NCBI GenBank assembly: GCA_027489475.1
Contig: JAIXZQ010000056.1
Span: forward strand, 1-7,327
Reading direction: 5' to 3'
Length of the DNA stretch: 7,327 nucleotides
Source: Methylophilus sp.
GTDB taxonomy: Bacteria > Pseudomonadota > Gammaproteobacteria > Burkholderiales > Methylophilaceae
In this document: positions 5,849 to 7,327 of the stretch, one piece after another
Layout: every line of letters starts with the position of its first letter
How positions within the stretch are numbered: the stretch's first letter is position 1
Translations under genes and position numbers: made by a program
Notes under the pieces: generated by a model
What the model was told of the DNA's origin: nothing
What the model saw: only the letters and a program-made list of their open reading frames with translations
Databases searched by the model: none

Positions 5849-6237
5849 TGGCCACCCAGCTTGACCCGTTGCATACGAGTCGGCGACTGAGCCTGTTTTC
5901 GCTGTTTACCAGCGGCTCGACATTGATTTGTTGCGCTTTACCTGCCACTTTGGTGGCCTTGGGCTCGGTCGCGACCCTGACCAGCTTAATCAGTCAATTT
6001 CCGCAGCTGATTTGGATCAGTGAGCACAAGCCACTGGTGTTTGGGCTCGCCGGGGCCATGTTGCTACTGGCGGGGGCGCTGCAATGGCGCGCCCGCCGTT
6101 TGCCTTGCCCAGCTGATCCACAATTGGCCATGCAGTGTCAGCGTGTACGTCGCCAGAGTCATTGGGTCTATCTGGTGTCGTTAGGCTTGTATCTGATTGG
6201 CAGCTTTTTTGCCTTTGTTGCACCGTTATTGCTGTAA
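5845..6237 (+). CDS. Three-TM inner-membrane protein with MerT-like cysteine layout
   Basis: The 130-residue protein has three hydrophobic segments, at about residues 24-49, 63-80 and 106-128. TM1 carries the vicinal pair Cys29-Cys30 (TLICCALPATLVALG). The loop between TM2 and TM3 carries Cys88 and Cys98 (RLPCPADPQLAMQC). This is the same plan as MerT of mercury operons (about 116 residues, three TM, Cys24-Cys25 in TM1 and Cys76/Cys82 in the TM2-TM3 loop), in which Hg(II) is handed from MerP to the TM1 pair and then to the cytosolic pair. I recall the sequence type, with SEHKPLVFG and QWRARRLPCPADP, as a conserved hypothetical of proteobacteria rather than MerT itself. The overlap with the HMA gene (ATGA) makes a carrier/transporter pair the natural reading. 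Start at 5845 or 5848. A strong terminator follows 8 nt after the stop, ending the operon. Metal and direction (uptake or other) are unknown. Confidence 0.8.
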   Translation: MMATQLDPLHTSRRLSLFSLFTSGSTLICCALPATLVALGSVATLTSLISQFPQLIWISEHKPLVFGLAGAMLLLAGALQWRARRLPCPADPQLAMQCQRVRRQSHWVYLVSLGLYLIGSFFAFVAPLLL

Positions 6238-6245
6238 CCCGCACA

Positions 6246-6288
6246 CCGACATACCGGCCAGTTGGCCGGTGTGTCGGCGTCTTTATTG
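6246..6288 (+). terminator. Intrinsic terminator of the metal-handling operon
   Basis: CCGACATACCGGCC (6246-6259), loop AGTT, and GGCCGGTGTGTCGG (6264-6277) form a 14-bp stem with one G-U wobble. A moderately T-rich stretch follows (CTTTATT, 6281-6287). The stem is very stable; the imperfect U-tract leaves some doubt about efficiency. Confidence 0.85.
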
Positions 6289-6319
6289 GCCATTACGCAT
6301 GACGCCGTATGTCTTTGTC

Positions 6320-6347
6320 AGCCTGAGACAGGCTTCGCTGATGCGAA
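6320..6347 (+). repeat. Two small adjacent hairpins between the terminator and earP
   Basis: AGCCTG-AGA-CAGGCT (6320-6334) is followed at once by TTCGC-TGAT-GCGAA (6334-6347); the two share base 6334. Both lie upstream of the earP -10 element and so would not be in its main transcript. They could be a protein-binding region or chance. Confidence 0.35.
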
Positions 6348-6366
6348 GATTGTGAGCGCTTATGCG

Positions 6367-6372
6367 TATAAT
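6367..6372 (+). promoter_or_regulatory. Perfect -10 hexamer upstream of earP
   Basis: TATAAT matches the consensus exactly and would start transcription near 6379, some 41 nt before the earP ATG. The -35 region (around 6343-6350, GCGAAGAT) is poor. Because the preceding operon ends in a terminator, earP needs its own promoter, which supports this call. Confidence 0.5.
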
Positions 6373-6419
6373 CTCTTGTCGCTCGTAGCCGTAATGACCA
6401 CCCTCAATAAACACTTCCA

Positions 6420-7327
6420 ATGACTGATTTTGCTGCACCCCCATGTTCTCAGCCACACTCAGCCTTGCGCCGCTGCGCCATTTTTTGCAAAGTGGTGGAT
6501 AACTTAGGCGACATTGGCGTCTGTTGGCGTCTCGCCCGTCAATTGGCGGATGAGTTTGGCTTGCACATAGATCTTTGGGTGGATGACATCGCCTTGGCAC
6601 AGACCTTTGCCGGAACCGGGCATTTACGGATTCAAGTTTGGCATTGGCAAGCAGACCGCGAGTCAGACTGCCTGCAGGACTATTTAATACAAACGCCACT
6701 GCCGCAGGCGGTGATTGAAACGTTTGGCTGTGGGGTGCCTGCTGCCGTCCAACAAGCCATGCTTACCCAGCCTTGTTGCTGGATTAACCTCGACTATTTG
6801 TCTGCCGAAGCCTGGGTGGCTGACTTTCATGGCCGACCGTCACCGCAAGCCAATGGGCTGGTTCGGCATTTCTTTTATCCAGGCTTTGACGCGCATACGG
6901 GCGGCTTGCTGCGTGAGAAGACCATGCCTCGCATAGACCATGCCGCGCGGTCAGCCCTTGAGGGCCTTGGTCTGACGGAGGCCTCAGAGCAGGTCACAGT
7001 CTCTTTGTTCTGTTATGCGCAAGCGCCGCTGCATGCTTTCTGGCACAGCCTGCTCGCTACCCCTAAGCCGGTACGATTACTGGTGCCGCAAATGGTGATG
7101 CCTGGGCTGGCGGCGGCCACCGGGCTGCCCACGCTGACTGCCGGGCAGCACTATCAGCAGGACCACCTCAGCGTGCAGGTGCTGCCGTTTGTCTCACAAC
7201 CGCTGTATGACCAAGTGTTGGCGCTGTGTGACTTTAATATAGTGCGTGGTGAAGACAGTTGGTTGCGTGCGTTGTGGGCAGCTAAGCCTATGTTGTGGCA
7301 GCCCTATATTCAAAGCCAAGATACGCA
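6420..7327 (+). CDS. earP: EF-P arginine 32 rhamnosyltransferase EarP (3' end outside the window)
   Basis: EarP transfers rhamnose from dTDP-beta-L-rhamnose to an arginine of elongation factor P, activating EF-P to rescue ribosomes stalled at polyproline. It is a GT-B inverting enzyme of the cytosol. The visible 302 residues contain the N-terminal signature CKVVDNLGDIGVCWRLARQL with Asp27 and Asp31, which correspond to the two catalytic-site aspartates (Asp13/Asp17 in Pseudomonas putida). They also contain the WINLDYLSAE region (from residue 121), the nucleotide-sugar loop GFDAHTGGLLRE (155-166), VSLFCYA, and VRGEDSWLRALWA with Glu278, matching the essential Glu273. Usual length is about 370-380, so roughly 70-80 residues lie beyond the edge. 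The ATG at 6420 is the first start after an in-frame TAA (6408-6410) but has no Shine-Dalgarno. It gives an N-terminal extension of about 16 residues; a TTG at codon 16 would give the more usual short N-terminus. The efp gene, often adjacent, is not in the window. Confidence 0.93.
   Translation, partial: MTDFAAPPCSQPHSALRRCAIFCKVVDNLGDIGVCWRLARQLADEFGLHIDLWVDDIALAQTFAGTGHLRIQVWHWQADRESDCLQDYLIQTPLPQAVIETFGCGVPAAVQQAMLTQPCCWINLDYLSAEAWVADFHGRPSPQANGLVRHFFYPGFDAHTGGLLREKTMPRIDHAARSALEGLGLTEASEQVTVSLFCYAQAPLHAFWHSLLATPKPVRLLVPQMVMPGLAAATGLPTLTAGQHYQQDHLSVQVLPFVSQPLYDQVLALCDFNIVRGEDSWLRALWAAKPMLWQPYIQSQDT

Noticed and set aside
4384..6237. A true mercury-resistance (mer) operon
   Set aside because: There is no mercuric reductase, MerR, MerC or organomercurial lyase, the gene order is reversed, and two of the genes have no mer counterpart.
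6283..6699. 138-codon open frame on the minus strand overlapping the start of earP
   Set aside because: It is antisense to the conserved EarP signature over most of its length, shows no recognisable motif, and its remainder covers the earP promoter region.

Overview
The window looks like chromosome of a moderately GC-rich betaproteobacterium. A methylotroph-type member (Methylophilaceae) is my best guess, but only by gene content: an AddB-like PD-(D/E)XK repair nuclease, greB preceded by a small one-TM protein gene, and earP. No rRNA, tRNA, CRISPR array, transposase or integrase is visible.

Layout. Positions 1-420 (minus strand) hold the N-terminal 140 codons of a large DNA methyltransferase of the MmeI/YeeA-like type. 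This stretch is clearly more AT-rich than its neighbour and is probably the edge of a restriction/defence island. Positions 441-3266 (minus) hold a 941-residue AddB-like nuclease. A 207-bp divergent spacer follows, with a palindrome and a bulged hairpin. On the plus strand, 3474-3839 encodes a small membrane-anchored protein whose stop codon overlaps the start of greB (3839-4321). Positions 4384-6237 hold four genes that look like one metal-handling transcription unit, closed by a strong hairpin terminator at 6246-6277. From 6420 to the window end is the 5' 80% or so of earP, the EF-P arginine rhamnosyltransferase.

The four-gene unit is the most interesting part. Gene 1 is an exported Cys/His-rich protein (C-H-H, H-H, CxxCxxC). 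Gene 2 is an exported, probably beta-barrel outer-membrane protein. Gene 3 is a secreted single heavy-metal-associated (HMA) domain with a CxxC site. Gene 4 overlaps gene 3 by ATGA and encodes a three-TM inner-membrane protein with a vicinal Cys pair in TM1 and a second Cys pair in the TM2-TM3 loop. The last two repeat the logic of MerP/MerT, yet no merA, merR or P-type ATPase is in the window. I infer an envelope-spanning relay for a soft metal (copper, mercury or similar). The metal and the direction of transport cannot be read from the sequence.

The first gene of that unit seems to have its promoter placed so that transcription would start at the ATG itself, with no ribosome binding site, which suggests a leaderless mRNA. 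The remaining genes are housekeeping: repair, transcript cleavage, and EF-P modification to relieve ribosome stalling at polyproline.
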